DNA of 39,684 nucleotides from Paucimonas sp. GTDB lineage: Bacteria; Pseudomonadota; Gammaproteobacteria; Burkholderiales; Burkholderiaceae_D. The stretch lies in NCBI GenBank assembly GCA_028292545.1, contig JAQGMC010000034.1, forward strand, positions 1 to 39,684, read 5' to 3'. Positions 16,801 to 25,034 of this stretch are shown one piece after another. Under the pieces are notes generated by a model. The model was not told the origin of the DNA, searched no databases, and worked only from the letters and a program-made list of their open reading frames with translations. The position numbers and the translations under genes were made by a program. Numbering within the stretch: the first letter of the stretch is position 1; each line of letters begins with the position of its first letter.

Positions 16801-17945
16801 TTGACTGCCCGCTCGTCGATATCGGATGCGAAAACTTGAATCGATCGTGGCCGGGCACACAGGGCGTTCTGGTCAGCCAGCAGCATGGCAAGCGAATAGG
16901 CTTCTTCACCGGTGGCGCAACCTACCGACCAGGCGCGGATTTGTTCAGTTTCCGGCACAACGTCAAACACCTTGGGAATGACGTCCCGTTCCAGCGCTTC
17001 AAACGCGCCCCGGTCGCGGAAGAAGTTCGTGACGCTGATAAGCATGTCTTGCAGCAGCGCCTGCATTTCCTGGTCGTTTTTTTCGAGGAAGTCACGGTAG
17101 GCCAGGACGTTTGGCAAGCCACTCACTTGCAGCCGGCGCTCGATGCGCCGCAGGACCGTTGCGCGTTTGTAGTGCCTGAAGTCGTTCCCTGTCTGCGAAT
17201 GCAGCATGTGCAGGATTTCGCGCAATGCATACTCAGCCTGTTGGGCCCGGCCTTCTGCATCATTGGAGTCAATGCCCTGTTCCGGATCACCGGCGGCAGG
17301 CAGTTGCAACGAATGCGCGTTGCGGAACAGTTCGATCAACCTTTGTGGCATATCGGCGACCGGCAGGACAAGATCCACCGATCCAGTCTGGATCGCGCGC
17401 AGCGGCATGCTGTCATGTTCGGCATCGCCCGGGGCCTGGGCCAGCGTTATTCCGCCCCGTTCCTTGATGCGGGCAATGCCTACCGCGCCATCCGAACCGG
17501 CTCCGGACAGGACGATTCCCACGGCGCGTTCGCGGTGCACCTCGGCCAGGGTACGGAAGAAGACGTCGATGACGGTATGCCGCCCAGGCGGCCGGGCTGC
17601 CGGCGTCACCTGCAACGCCCCATCATTCATCAACAGCTCTTTGGTTGGCGGAATAATGTAGACATTGTTGGGTTCGATCGGCACTGTCTGGGTAACCTGC
17701 GAGACCGGCATCCTGGTTTTGTCCTGCAGGATGTGCGCCACATTGCTTTCGTGCCGCGGCGACAGGTGCAGGACGATCACAAAAGCCATGCCATTATCGG
17801 CCGGCATCGCTTCAAAGAAGCGCAATAGCGCCTGGATGCCGCCGGCGGAGGCGCCAATACCAACGACGAAAAACGGCAGTGAGCTCGGGACGAACCCGGG
17901 GGCTGGCGGCGGAAACGCCAGGATTTTGCGCTCGTTTTCGTCCAT
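13815..17945 (-). CDS. CheB-CheR-PAS-coiled coil-PAS-histidine kinase-receiver fusion
   Basis: 1376-aa cytoplasmic signalling fusion from the ATG at 17945. Order: CheB-type methylesterase (about 25-205) with triad-like Ser33 (GASAGG), His60 and Asp152 (GAGSDG); CheR-type methyltransferase (about 235-500) with SVGCATGEEAYS at the SAM site and VCRNLLIYL; PAS (about 545-650); a coiled coil (about 665-755) built of repeated NEEL/EELxxS units; two PAS units (about 755-860 and 870-990); HisKA with His1020 in SHELKQPL; HATPase (NALKF, DTGKGIAP, GIGLALV); and a receiver with Asp1308. The CheB residues look intact. Such fusions are known in proteobacteria, usually without their own chemoreceptor, so the methylation target is unclear. 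A TTG or similar start further up (18098) would add an implausible 51 residues. Confidence 0.93.
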   Translation of the reverse strand: MDENERKILAFPPPAPGFVPSSLPFFVVGIGASAGGIQALLRFFEAMPADNGMAFVIVLHLSPRHESNVAHILQDKTRMPVSQVTQTVPIEPNNVYIIPPTKELLMNDGALQVTPAARPPGRHTVIDVFFRTLAEVHRERAVGIVLSGAGSDGAVGIARIKERGGITLAQAPGDAEHDSMPLRAIQTGSVDLVLPVADMPQRLIELFRNAHSLQLPAAGDPEQGIDSNDAEGRAQQAEYALREILHMLHSQTGNDFRHYKRATVLRRIERRLQVSGLPNVLAYRDFLEKNDQEMQALLQDMLISVTNFFRDRGAFEALERDVIPKVFDVVPETEQIRAWSVGCATGEEAYSLAMLLADQNALCARPRSIQVFASDIDERAVNIARRGLYPDSIITDVAPARLRQYFDKEEGHYCVKREIREKVLFATHNILRDPPFSRLHIIVCRNLLIYLNRDIQRQVFEILHYALQPNGYLFLGTAESVDMVPGLFSPVDKKHRIYQALNTRSSAFHALPPVLLTGDRPALKTARNAPEPRPASPQEMHRQFLEDYAPPSMLIDQHHNVIYATRKADRFLHHPGGEPSRDIFLTVHPDLQLDLRAALFQATRSHQDVKTRYLPMREADKTTSIRIVVRPAQNQFAGTGMTCVVFEEATAPGDVNSTPGQSIDDAVTLHLETELKQTKEQLRSVIEQYETAVEDLKAANEELQASNEELRSTAEELETSKEELQSINEELSTVNYELKAKVDETAKANDDLQNFLSATEIATVFIDRGTHIKRYSKPCTRLFNLIATDVSRSILDLTCRLDYPELRADIEQVFDSLRPVEREVAGTAEGSWYIARLLPYRTAEDRIEGLVLCFIDISRRKEAEQRLLASEQRMRLIAASTRDYAIATLDMDGVVTSWNGGAERLFGYSEQEMIGKNADVLYPPEDRARGTFQNELARARDEGRAEDDRWHVRKNGSRVFCSGITSPLIDDALCGYVKIARDLTDSRDRQEASLAWEKQERIRAEEAARVRDEFFAVLSHELKQPLNLIQLTAEMMSRVPEAASIPVIQRGTTTIKRMVEGQARIIDDLMDLSRLHTGKLTLAQTQLNFSERVSHVVQLMAVDAQQKGVALDLEMATEDLIIHGDVVRIEQIIWNLLSNALKFTPAGGKVHIQLSRDGESARMLIADTGKGIAPEFLPFIFDMFRQANTGAAREFGGMGIGLALVKELVHSHGGRVEADSNGDGKGAQFCVFLPLAVSRPSTPSSMVENNGTLAGKRILLVEDALETLELLGELLSAEGAKVSAASSAAQALGFAESASEPYQLIISDLGMPGIDGFQLLAKLRKLNATASTPAIALSGFTRPSDANRALEAGFETHVRKPVLLDQFIVTASRISD

Positions 17946-18232
17946 GGATTTAGCCCGCCCGACTGCTTGAAAAAAAATTAAGCTTACCCTTTTATACCAA
18001 TCTGCGTTTGCCGGTTTGTTTGCACTTTGCCGTGTCCTTGAACGAGCCAAGCCCGCCTTTTCCCTGGACAGACGGTTACTGCATGCAGCCGGTATCAAGC
18101 TTCAGAAGCACCTTCACGAAAGGCCTGCCAACCGGCGCGAGCGGCGCCACCCCGGCGCTGCGCCACGCATCAGGCAGCCCTTGGCAGCTGCACCGCGCCC
18201 AAGCCCCTCCAACGGCAACCAGGCCTGCACCA
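17946..18232 (-). promoter_or_regulatory. Intergenic region with a possible promoter for the CheB-CheR hybrid kinase
   Basis: About 287 bp without a gene. On the minus strand TATAAA at 17996-17991 followed by an AT-rich stretch (AATTTTTTTT, about 17970-17979) looks like a -10 region about 45 bp before the start codon. No clear -35 partner is seen. The rest (18010-18230) shows nothing recognisable. Confidence 0.25.
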
Positions 18233-20200
18233 CTAATCACCTTGCCCTTGGTCTGCGCGCGCCCCCATCAAGTCGATCAGCACGGCAACCAGGTCCGCCG
18301 GCCGCAGCGGCTTGGCGAGATAGGCCTGGAAGCCGGCTGCAAGCGCGCGCTCGCGGTCTTCGGCGCGAGCGAAGGCGGTGACAACGATCGCCGGCGTGTT
18401 GCCGGGCTGGCCTGGAAGGGCGCGCACCTGCTTGATGAACTGCACCCCGTCTATATCCGGCATGCCCAGGTCGCTTACGATGGCGTCGAACTCAACTTGC
18501 TGGACCAGTCGCAAGCCATCGCTTGCGCGGGACGCCAGCAGCACCGAGGCCCCATGGTCGACAAGCGCCTGGCGCAGCACTTCACGGGTATCGTCTTCGT
18601 CTTCGACAATAAGGAAGCGGTGCCCGGCCAAGGCGTTTGCCGCAAAGCGGTGGGTGGCCGGGGCGCCGGCAACAGCCTGGTTGGCGTTGCCTGCAGCTGG
18701 CAAGGCTGGCAAGCGCACGGTGAAGGTACTGCCCTGCCCCAGCCCGCGGCTTTCGGCAAACACTGTGCCGCCATGCAGCTCCACCAGATGCTTGACGATG
18801 GACAGGCCAAGGCCCAGGCCGCGGTAGGAACGGGTCACGGTTGAATCAGCCTGGCGGAACTGTTCAAACACAAAGGGCAAGAATTCGGGACTGATACCAA
18901 TGCCGGTATCGGTGACGGCAATCTGGACGCTGGCATCGCGCCTGGTCACATTGACAGTCACCGCGCCGCCCGGGAGCGTGAACTTGATGGCATTGGAAAG
19001 CAGGTTCGACAGCACCTGTTGCAAGCGCTCGGCGTCGCCGCGCACCAACGCCATGTCGACGGTGTGGCAGCTGAGCTGTATACCCTCGCTTGACGCCGCC
19101 GGCGCTGCGGATTCCACGGCGGTCCTGGCCAGGAGGACAGCATCCACATCGGAAAGATGCAGCTCGATCTTGTTGGACGCGACGCGGTTCATCTCCAGCA
19201 GGTCGTTGATGATGCGCACCTGTGCTTCGGCGTTGCGGCCAACGACTTCCAGGCCCTGCGCCAGGCGAACCGGATCGCTGCTGTTGAGCTGGAGCAGCTG
19301 CACCCATCCCACGATGGCATTGAGTGGCGTGCGTAACTCATGCGACACCATGGCCAGGAATTCATCCTTCATACGGCTCATGCGCTCGGCTTCAGCACGT
19401 GCGCTTTGCTCGCGCTCGAGCAAGACCTTGCGTTCGGCGGCGCTTGCTTCGGAAATGGCCAATACTTCGCTGCGCGCTTCCAGCCTGGCATCGTAGACGG
19501 CGGTCACCAGCGCAATGGCAAGTACACCGAGCGTGCCCAGTATGACCAGCACCGCCAGGACATTATTGGAAACGCCTCCGGCAGCCGCCCCGCAGATGCT
19601 GCCCACCGGGAAGTTTGCCGCAGCCATGCCTGTGTAGTGCATGCCGGCGATGGCAAAGCCCATTGCCGCCGCAGCAAGCATGCGCAGAAGGCCAACATTG
19701 GGCTGGTTGCGCCGCAGCTTGAATGCGATCCAGAGGCTGGCGCCGGCGGCAGTGAAGGCAATCGCCAGCGACGCCAGGAACAGCTTCACGTCGTAGACAA
19801 TCCCTGGTTGCATCAGCATCGCCGCCATGCCGGTGTAATGCATGGCGTTGATGGCAAGGCCGAAAAGCAATGCGCCCAGCAGCAAGTGCCGGATCGGTAA
19901 CTGGGGACGGCTTACCAGCCAGAGCCCGCCTGCCGACGCAATGATGGGCAGCAAGAGAGAAAGAATCGTGACCGATACGTCATAACCAAGCGGGATCGGC
20001 AGGCGGAAAGCGAGCATGCCAAGGAAGTGCATCGACCAGATGCCCACCCCCATTGCCACGCCACCACCGGCGATCCACCACGGCGCAGCGGCGCCGGCGG
20101 CCGTAGCACGCTCTGACAACTTCAGCGTGGTATATGAAGCCAGCGCCGCCACCACGAAGGAAAGCAGGACGAGGCTTGGGTTGTAGGTCCCTTGCAGCAT
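18233..20200 (-). CDS. MHYT-domain membrane hybrid histidine kinase with receiver
   Basis: 655-aa inner-membrane sensor. The first ~235 residues form seven hydrophobic helices with three MHYT-type motifs: SMHFLGM (about 56-62), AMHYTGM (about 119-125) and GMHYTGM (about 186-192). MHYT domains are proposed to bind metal and sense oxygen, CO or NO. A short coiled coil leads to HisKA with His287 (MVSHELRTPL). HATPase follows with NLLSNAIKF, DTGIGISPEF and GLGLGLSIV. The C-terminal receiver (about 530-650) has IVEDEDD, SDLGMPDIDG and AKPLRP. MHYT is more often fused to GGDEF/EAL; here the output is phosphotransfer. The start at 20200 lacks a clear ribosome site. Confidence 0.93.
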   Translation of the reverse strand: MLQGTYNPSLVLLSFVVAALASYTTLKLSERATAAGAAAPWWIAGGGVAMGVGIWSMHFLGMLAFRLPIPLGYDVSVTILSLLLPIIASAGGLWLVSRPQLPIRHLLLGALLFGLAINAMHYTGMAAMLMQPGIVYDVKLFLASLAIAFTAAGASLWIAFKLRRNQPNVGLLRMLAAAAMGFAIAGMHYTGMAAANFPVGSICGAAAGGVSNNVLAVLVILGTLGVLAIALVTAVYDARLEARSEVLAISEASAAERKVLLEREQSARAEAERMSRMKDEFLAMVSHELRTPLNAIVGWVQLLQLNSSDPVRLAQGLEVVGRNAEAQVRIINDLLEMNRVASNKIELHLSDVDAVLLARTAVESAAPAASSEGIQLSCHTVDMALVRGDAERLQQVLSNLLSNAIKFTLPGGAVTVNVTRRDASVQIAVTDTGIGISPEFLPFVFEQFRQADSTVTRSYRGLGLGLSIVKHLVELHGGTVFAESRGLGQGSTFTVRLPALPAAGNANQAVAGAPATHRFAANALAGHRFLIVEDEDDTREVLRQALVDHGASVLLASRASDGLRLVQQVEFDAIVSDLGMPDIDGVQFIKQVRALPGQPGNTPAIVVTAFARAEDRERALAAGFQAYLAKPLRPADLVAVLIDLMGARADQGQGD

Positions 20201-20350
20201 GGGAATATGTTTATCCGGGGCGGAATGAGTCGCTTGATTCTAGCTTGTCGCCGGGTTGCGTGGGCGCAGGTCTTGGTCGTTCCGGCCGGCCTTTGCTGCT
20301 CCCCGCTGAAATCTTCACAGTCCCTCCCGTAAGCTGAAACCTTCGTGCGA

Positions 20351-21532
20351 CTACGTATTTTCGCCCGGTGCCGGTTCAATCTTCCCTTCCAGGATCGGCA
20401 CTCGTTGGAACGGGCGGCAATCAATGGGGACGTCTATTGTGAACGTGGTTCCTCTTTCCAAAGAGCTATCGACGTCAATGCTGCCGCCATGGCACTCCGC
20501 CACGCTGCGGACAAACGGCAAGCCAATTCCCCAGCCTTTCCGGTCCCCGGATTTGATAGCCTGGGCGCGGCGAAAGACTTGAAATATCGATTCCAGCTGG
20601 TCCACAGGTATCGGCGTCCCCTCGTTGTGAACCGACAGTGCCATCCGCCCGCCTGCTTCGACGCAGGCAATGCGAATCGGTCCATCGCTCGCGCCGTGCT
20701 TCAGGGCGTTCCCGATCAGGTTTTCCAGCGCCCGCTTCATGTAGCTGCGGTCCCACCAGCCGGGAATGGGTGTGCTTGCAATCACGAGACGGCTGCTGGT
20801 CGAAGGCGCGGATTCGCGGCACACTTCCCGGGCCAGTTCGCTGATGTCAAAGTTGCTGGGTTCGAGCAGGATGCGGGCGCCATGCTCCAGCACTATCCTG
20901 TCGAGCACCTCCCGCAACATCTGGTCGACCCGGTTCAGGTTCTCAAGTATTTTCGCCGCATGTCCCTTCATCGCTTCCGGGTTTGGGTCATGCCGGATCA
21001 GTTGCGCCGAGTAAAGCGCCGTAGCGAGCGGGTTCCGGATGTCATGGACAACTGTTGCAACGAATTGCTCGCGAAATGCTGATTGCGTCAGCGTAAAAGC
21101 GGAAGCGGATTCGCGGATTGCAGCATTGAACGCGGCATCGATGATGCCCATCTCCTCATCCTTGGGCTGATAACCGTCCTGCCTCAGGACGTCACCAACC
21201 GTCTCGCGTAAAACCTGGTATTCCGCAATCAAGTCCTCGGCCCGGTAACGGGTGAGACGGGCACGCTCGCCGCCGTGTTCCGATGCAACCGCCGGACCGG
21301 TGACCTCGGCAGTGGTGCGTGGGTAGTCCGGTGTCAGCGCTTCGACCAGGTTCTTGTAGAACGTTGGAAGGGTATTGATCAGGATCGGGTACGGCAGCGA
21401 ACCAGCCTTGGGCAAGCTTGCGCGCACCCGTTTTTCCCATTCTGAAAAAACCCTGTCCGTCAGTTCAAGCAGCTTGCCGCTGATTCCGGAAGGATCCGCA
21501 GGTCCGGGTTTCTGGTCGCTCGCTAAAGACAT
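20351..21532 (-). CDS. Soluble sensor histidine kinase with RsbRD-like N-terminal domain
   Basis: 393-aa kinase without membrane segments or receiver. The N-terminal ~145 residues are helical (LLELTDRVFSEWEKRVRASL, and later RYRAEDLIAEYQVLRETV), a pattern I associate with the RsbRD/RsbR globin-like sensory domain found on some proteobacterial kinases; this call is tentative. HisKA carries His163 in VVHDIRNPLA. HATPase shows NLIGNALKHGA, then a shortened NEGTPIP box, and GWGIGLPFVRSV. The usual D-x-G-x-G box is weaker (SVHNEGTPIP). Its phosphate acceptor is not adjacent. AAGG precedes the ATG at 21532. Probably monocistronic. Confidence 0.87.
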   Translation of the reverse strand: MSLASDQKPGPADPSGISGKLLELTDRVFSEWEKRVRASLPKAGSLPYPILINTLPTFYKNLVEALTPDYPRTTAEVTGPAVASEHGGERARLTRYRAEDLIAEYQVLRETVGDVLRQDGYQPKDEEMGIIDAAFNAAIRESASAFTLTQSAFREQFVATVVHDIRNPLATALYSAQLIRHDPNPEAMKGHAAKILENLNRVDQMLREVLDRIVLEHGARILLEPSNFDISELAREVCRESAPSTSSRLVIASTPIPGWWDRSYMKRALENLIGNALKHGASDGPIRIACVEAGGRMALSVHNEGTPIPVDQLESIFQVFRRAQAIKSGDRKGWGIGLPFVRSVAECHGGSIDVDSSLERGTTFTIDVPIDCRPFQRVPILEGKIEPAPGENT

Positions 21533-22130
21533 GGCGCTGCCTTAATGACAAGAGTGCATGAAAAGAGATAGACCGGGCGGCAACGCCCGCGTTCTCGCCA
21601 GGCTAAAGTTGGAAATCCGTACCGGGTAAGCGCCAGCCCACATGGCGATGCAGGGCGCGTCATTGGCTACTGCCGGCGGCGCAACGCCCGCCGATGTGCA
21701 CTTGCCGTTGCGTAATCGAGGGCGGTGATGAAACCCGTGTGAATTGGCAGGGTGGCCAGCCAAAGAATCCATTTGCTGCACGCAGCAGCGTGGCTGGTCA
21801 GGCAGCCAATTGGCGCTTGCATGGAATGGCGGGCCACTGTGCCTGAGTGATCAAATGCCCGACAGGGATCACCGCGCAGCCGGGACCGCGATGGCCCAGG
21901 CAATTGGCCTGGCCAATGACTTGCAATGACTTGTTTCCATGCCGGGTCAAGGGCAGTGCGTCGCTGCCTCGAATGTTTTCGCCGGCCCGCGCCGGCAGGA
22001 ACCGCGGCCTGCGAACCGCTGCATGCGAACCGCTGCCTGCAAACCGCTGCCTGCGAACCGCTGCCTGCAAACCGTCAGGCAGTTGCTGCCGCTGCTTGCA
22101 GCCAGAACCAGGAAACCACGCTTGCCCGGT
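21533..22130. other. Long intergenic region with a tandem repeat
   Basis: About 600 bp between the RsbRD-like kinase and the SYLF gene. Open frames here overlap on both strands, differ by frame, and resemble nothing, so I call no gene. A five-unit 14-bp tandem repeat lies at 22003-22072. Promoter elements for the minus-strand kinase at 21532 must lie in the left part but are not clear. Confidence 0.6.
22003..22072. repeat. Tandem repeat, five units of 14 bp
   Basis: Units read CGCNGCMTGCRAAC: 22003-22016, 22017-22030, 22031-22044, 22045-22058 and 22059-22072. The last four differ from each other at only one or two sites, alternating GCGAAC and GCAAAC. The unit is not a multiple of three and lies between genes, so it is probably a slippage-prone minisatellite. 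A similar CTGC-rich sequence continues to 22100. Confidence 0.85.
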
Positions 22131-22727
22131 TCAGGTAAGCCGCGTGATCTTCGTGCCTTCCAGCGTCAGGTTTGCCATCAAGCCGGCGTTGGTCAGCACG
22201 AATGCCAGCACCGGCCCCCTCGCCGCAGTCAGGTCCAGCCGCCCGTCGGCGCCAGCCTTGAGCACGGCGACGGAGGCATCTGCGCCAACCGCCCACCCCT
22301 CGCTCTTGCGGAAATTGTCGTAGGCTTCCTGGGTCATGAAAAGGAAGTAGATTGCCTTGGATTGCGCGCCGATTTGCAAACCGACCGAAACCGACGTCAG
22401 CCTGTAGTAATCCACGATGGTTGCCTTCCGCCGCAACAATCCTTCGCCATATTGCCCGCCTATGCCGAAGCCGGCCGCAATTACGCGAGGAAAGACCAGC
22501 ACACCCGCCGCCTTGGCGATCAGTTCGCGTGAATCGGGCACTTGTTCTTGCAACCGCGTCAGCGCATTGTCGGAAGAGACGCGGATCTCGCCCTGTTTGT
22601 TGCGGGTTTCGGGCGTGTCCTGGGTCGTCGTGCTGGATGTGGCAGTTGTGGTGCAGGCGCCCAAGCCAATAAGCCCAAGGCCGCCGGCGGCTGCGCCGGT
22701 ATGCTTCAGGAATTCGCGTCTTTGCAT
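22131..22727 (-). CDS. SYLF (Ysc84-type) domain protein, Tat/lipoprotein leader
   Basis: 198-aa exported protein. The leader starts QRREFLKHTG, a twin-arginine motif, and ends in GLGACTTT, a lipobox with Cys25, so it is probably a Tat-exported lipoprotein. The mature part is a SYLF domain, a lipid-binding fold: KAAGVLVFPRVIAAGFGIGG, then YYRLTSVSVGLQIGAQSKAI and FLFMTQEAYDNFRKSEGW. A short Ser/Thr-rich linker (about 26-36) joins anchor and domain. AGGAG sits 6 nt before the ATG at 22727. A longer frame to 22853 is unlikely. Role: envelope lipid binding or stress; exact function unknown in bacteria. Confidence 0.9.
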   Translation of the reverse strand: MQRREFLKHTGAAAGGLGLIGLGACTTTATSSTTTQDTPETRNKQGEIRVSSDNALTRLQEQVPDSRELIAKAAGVLVFPRVIAAGFGIGGQYGEGLLRRKATIVDYYRLTSVSVGLQIGAQSKAIYFLFMTQEAYDNFRKSEGWAVGADASVAVLKAGADGRLDLTAARGPVLAFVLTNAGLMANLTLEGTKITRLT

Positions 22728-22973
22728 GTTGTTCTCCTGTGACGGATTGCCCGGCTGGCGCGCAGCACGGGGCGCGGCATGCGGCGACCCCGGTATCAAG
22801 CTCCAGAATACGAACAGTATGCGCATGCAAGCGCCGGCTGCAGAGCCGACCACCCATGGTTTGAGATGTATCAGACAGTCAGGTTGGCGCTGATTACCTA
22901 TGCACAGGTGTGCGCAAATATCCAGGTTTTCAGCAAGAGAAAAGCAGGGGCAAGTCGAATGGCGAGACCCCGG

Positions 22974-25034
22974 TCAGTGCCGGCCCGCTGCCATCAAGCG
23001 GCCGATCCGGGCGCTGAATTCCTCCAGGTCGAAAGGCTTGAGCAGCAGCTCCATGCCGTCTTGCAGCAAGCCTTCCTGCACCGTTGGGTTGGCATAGCCG
23101 GTTATGAACAGTACTTTCAAGTCCGGGCATGCCGGTTTCAGGTGCTGCGCCAGTTGCTTTCCGCTCAAGCCGCCCGGCAAACCAATGTCCGTCACCAGCA
23201 CATCGACACAGCCCAACTCATTGAACCGGGCCAGCGCGGCCGGGCCATTCGCAGCCTGGAAAACGTCATATCCCTGCGAAGCGAGCATTTCAGCCAGCAG
23301 CTCGCGCAGCGCAGCTTCATCATCCACCAGCAAGATGCGTCCGCGGCCGCGGGAGGCCAAGGCCACTGGGGTGGCATGCACGGGATCGGCGGCCGAGGCG
23401 CCGGTGACGGGCAAGTACAGATGCACGCGCGTGCCACCCTTCCCTTCTGATTCAATGCGCACGTAGCCGCCTGACTGGCGCGCGAAACCATACACCATCG
23501 ACAGGCCGAGGCCGGTGCCGGCGCCTGCCGGCTTGGTGGTGAAAAACGGATCAAAGGCGCGCGCAATGAGCTCCGGCGACATGCCCGATCCCGTGTCGGC
23601 GACGACCAAATGCACATAACTTCCCGCTGCAATGCCATAAGCGGCGGCCTGGATGGGCAATAGCTGGACCGTCCCGGATGAAATTGTCAGCAAGCCCGTG
23701 CCATCCATTGCATCGCGGGCATTGACGGCCAGGTTCAGCAGCGCGCTTTCGAGCTGGTTGGAATCGCACAGGGCATGCGGGTTGGCCGGGTCCAGTTCGA
23801 GCTGCACCTCCAGACCCCGGCCGATCGCCGTTTGGATCAGTTCATGCACGAATTGGATGCGGCTGTTGATATCCACTGCCTTGGGCGCCAGCGCCTGCTG
23901 ACGCGAAAAGGTCAGCAGCCGGTGCGTCGTCGTCGCCGCCCGATGCGCCAGGCTTTCGGCCACGTCGACATGACGCAGCAAATCCGCGGTCAGGCCGCGC
24001 TCAAGCTTCAGGCGGATCAATTGCAGGTTGCCCGTCATGCCGGCCAGCAGGTTGTTGAAATCGTGCGCAATGCCACCGGTCAGCTGGCCAACCGCTTCCA
24101 TTTTTGCAGCCTGGCGCAGCGCATCCTCTGCAAGGCGCAATTCATCGTTTCGTTGCCGCTCGGCCGTGATGTCGCGGCCGGTCATGTACAGCATGCCGTC
24201 TTCACTGGCTACCTTCCACGACAGCCAGCGCCCCGAACCGTCCTTGCGCCGCATGTGCAAAGGCTGGCCGTGCACCGATTGCGATGCCGCGAGCAGCGCC
24301 AATACACCAGCTGCCGCTGCGGCCGCGGCGGCGCCTTCGCCGCCCTCCACCAGGTCATTGAAATTGAGTGCGCGCGCTTCATCCGCGCCCCATCCGAGCA
24401 CGACGCTGAAGGCGGGGTTGGCCTGGAGTATGCGGCCGTCGGCGGCCGCCACCACCAGCAAGTCTTGCGACAATCTCCACAACCGGTCGCGTTCCGCGGT
24501 ACGGGTTGCGAGCAGCGATTCCAGTTCCTGGTTCAGCGTGCGCACGCGCGATTCGGCCTCTTCCGCCTTGCGTCGGGCGCGCAGCAACTCCTGTTCATAC
24601 GAGCGACGAGCCCGCGCATCCAGCAGCATGGTGCGGATCAACAGCGGCCGGCCAGCCGCATCGCGCTTGAGCGTTGAACTGAGCAGCACTGGCATGCGCG
24701 ACTTGTCCGCGCACACCACGTCGAAAGCGAGCTCCTTGGCGAAGCCCTGCATCTGCAACAGGGGATGGAAATGGGTGTCGTAGAAAATGCGCCCGCCTAC
24801 GGGAAGCAATTCCTGGAAATACACGTGACCGACCAGGCTGGCGGCCTCATAGCCAGTCCATTCGAAAAAGCTGCGGTTGGCCTTGACGACGCGCCCGTCC
24901 GGCAGCGTCGAGAGATAGGCGCACGGCGCATTCTCGTAGAGGTCATGGGCATCCTCGTCGAGGAGGCCCTCAGGAAGCCTTTTGATGATGTCGGTCCTCG
25001 CTTCCTGGCTTGAGGAAGGCTTTGATTGCTTCAA
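22974..25034 (-). CDS. PAS-PAS hybrid histidine kinase with receiver, overlapping an RsbQ-like gene
   Basis: 686-aa cytoplasmic kinase. PAS1 (about 28-145) starts ENAPCAYLSTLPDGRVVKAN and has FFEWTGYEAASLVG and GGRIFYDTHFHPLLQMQG. A coiled coil (about 145-190) leads to PAS2 (about 190-310), which holds an eight-alanine run. HisKA has the HDFNN-type box (GGIAHDFNNLLAG). HATPase has NLAVNARDAM, DTGSGMSPEL and GTGLGLSMVYG. The receiver (about 565-680) has LLVDDE, VTDIGLPGG and LLKPFD. No ATG lies near the front; the only reasonable start is a TTG at 25034, inside the end of the hydrolase gene (65-bp overlap). Translation is therefore probably coupled to the RsbQ-like protein, which suggests that the two proteins act together. 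Confidence 0.9.
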   Translation of the reverse strand: MKQSKPSSSQEARTDIIKRLPEGLLDEDAHDLYENAPCAYLSTLPDGRVVKANRSFFEWTGYEAASLVGHVYFQELLPVGGRIFYDTHFHPLLQMQGFAKELAFDVVCADKSRMPVLLSSTLKRDAAGRPLLIRTMLLDARARRSYEQELLRARRKAEEAESRVRTLNQELESLLATRTAERDRLWRLSQDLLVVAAADGRILQANPAFSVVLGWGADEARALNFNDLVEGGEGAAAAAAAAGVLALLAASQSVHGQPLHMRRKDGSGRWLSWKVASEDGMLYMTGRDITAERQRNDELRLAEDALRQAAKMEAVGQLTGGIAHDFNNLLAGMTGNLQLIRLKLERGLTADLLRHVDVAESLAHRAATTTHRLLTFSRQQALAPKAVDINSRIQFVHELIQTAIGRGLEVQLELDPANPHALCDSNQLESALLNLAVNARDAMDGTGLLTISSGTVQLLPIQAAAYGIAAGSYVHLVVADTGSGMSPELIARAFDPFFTTKPAGAGTGLGLSMVYGFARQSGGYVRIESEGKGGTRVHLYLPVTGASAADPVHATPVALASRGRGRILLVDDEAALRELLAEMLASQGYDVFQAANGPAALARFNELGCVDVLVTDIGLPGGLSGKQLAQHLKPACPDLKVLFITGYANPTVQEGLLQDGMELLLKPFDLEEFSARIGRLMAAGRH

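Noticed and set aside
16836..17828. 330-codon plus-strand frame inside the CheB-CheR hybrid kinase
   Set aside because: Antisense shadow of a gene with intact catalytic motifs.
17945..18098. 51-residue N-terminal extension of the hybrid kinase
   Set aside because: The extension is basic and unrelated to CheB domains; the ATG at 17945 gives the usual distance to GASAGG. It also runs through a probable promoter.
21542..21903. Overlapping short frames on the minus strand in the 600-bp gap
   Set aside because: Different frames overlap each other, and none has a ribosome site or recognisable motif.
22003..22100. CRISPR array
   Set aside because: The repeat units are directly contiguous, with no spacers, and no cas genes are present.
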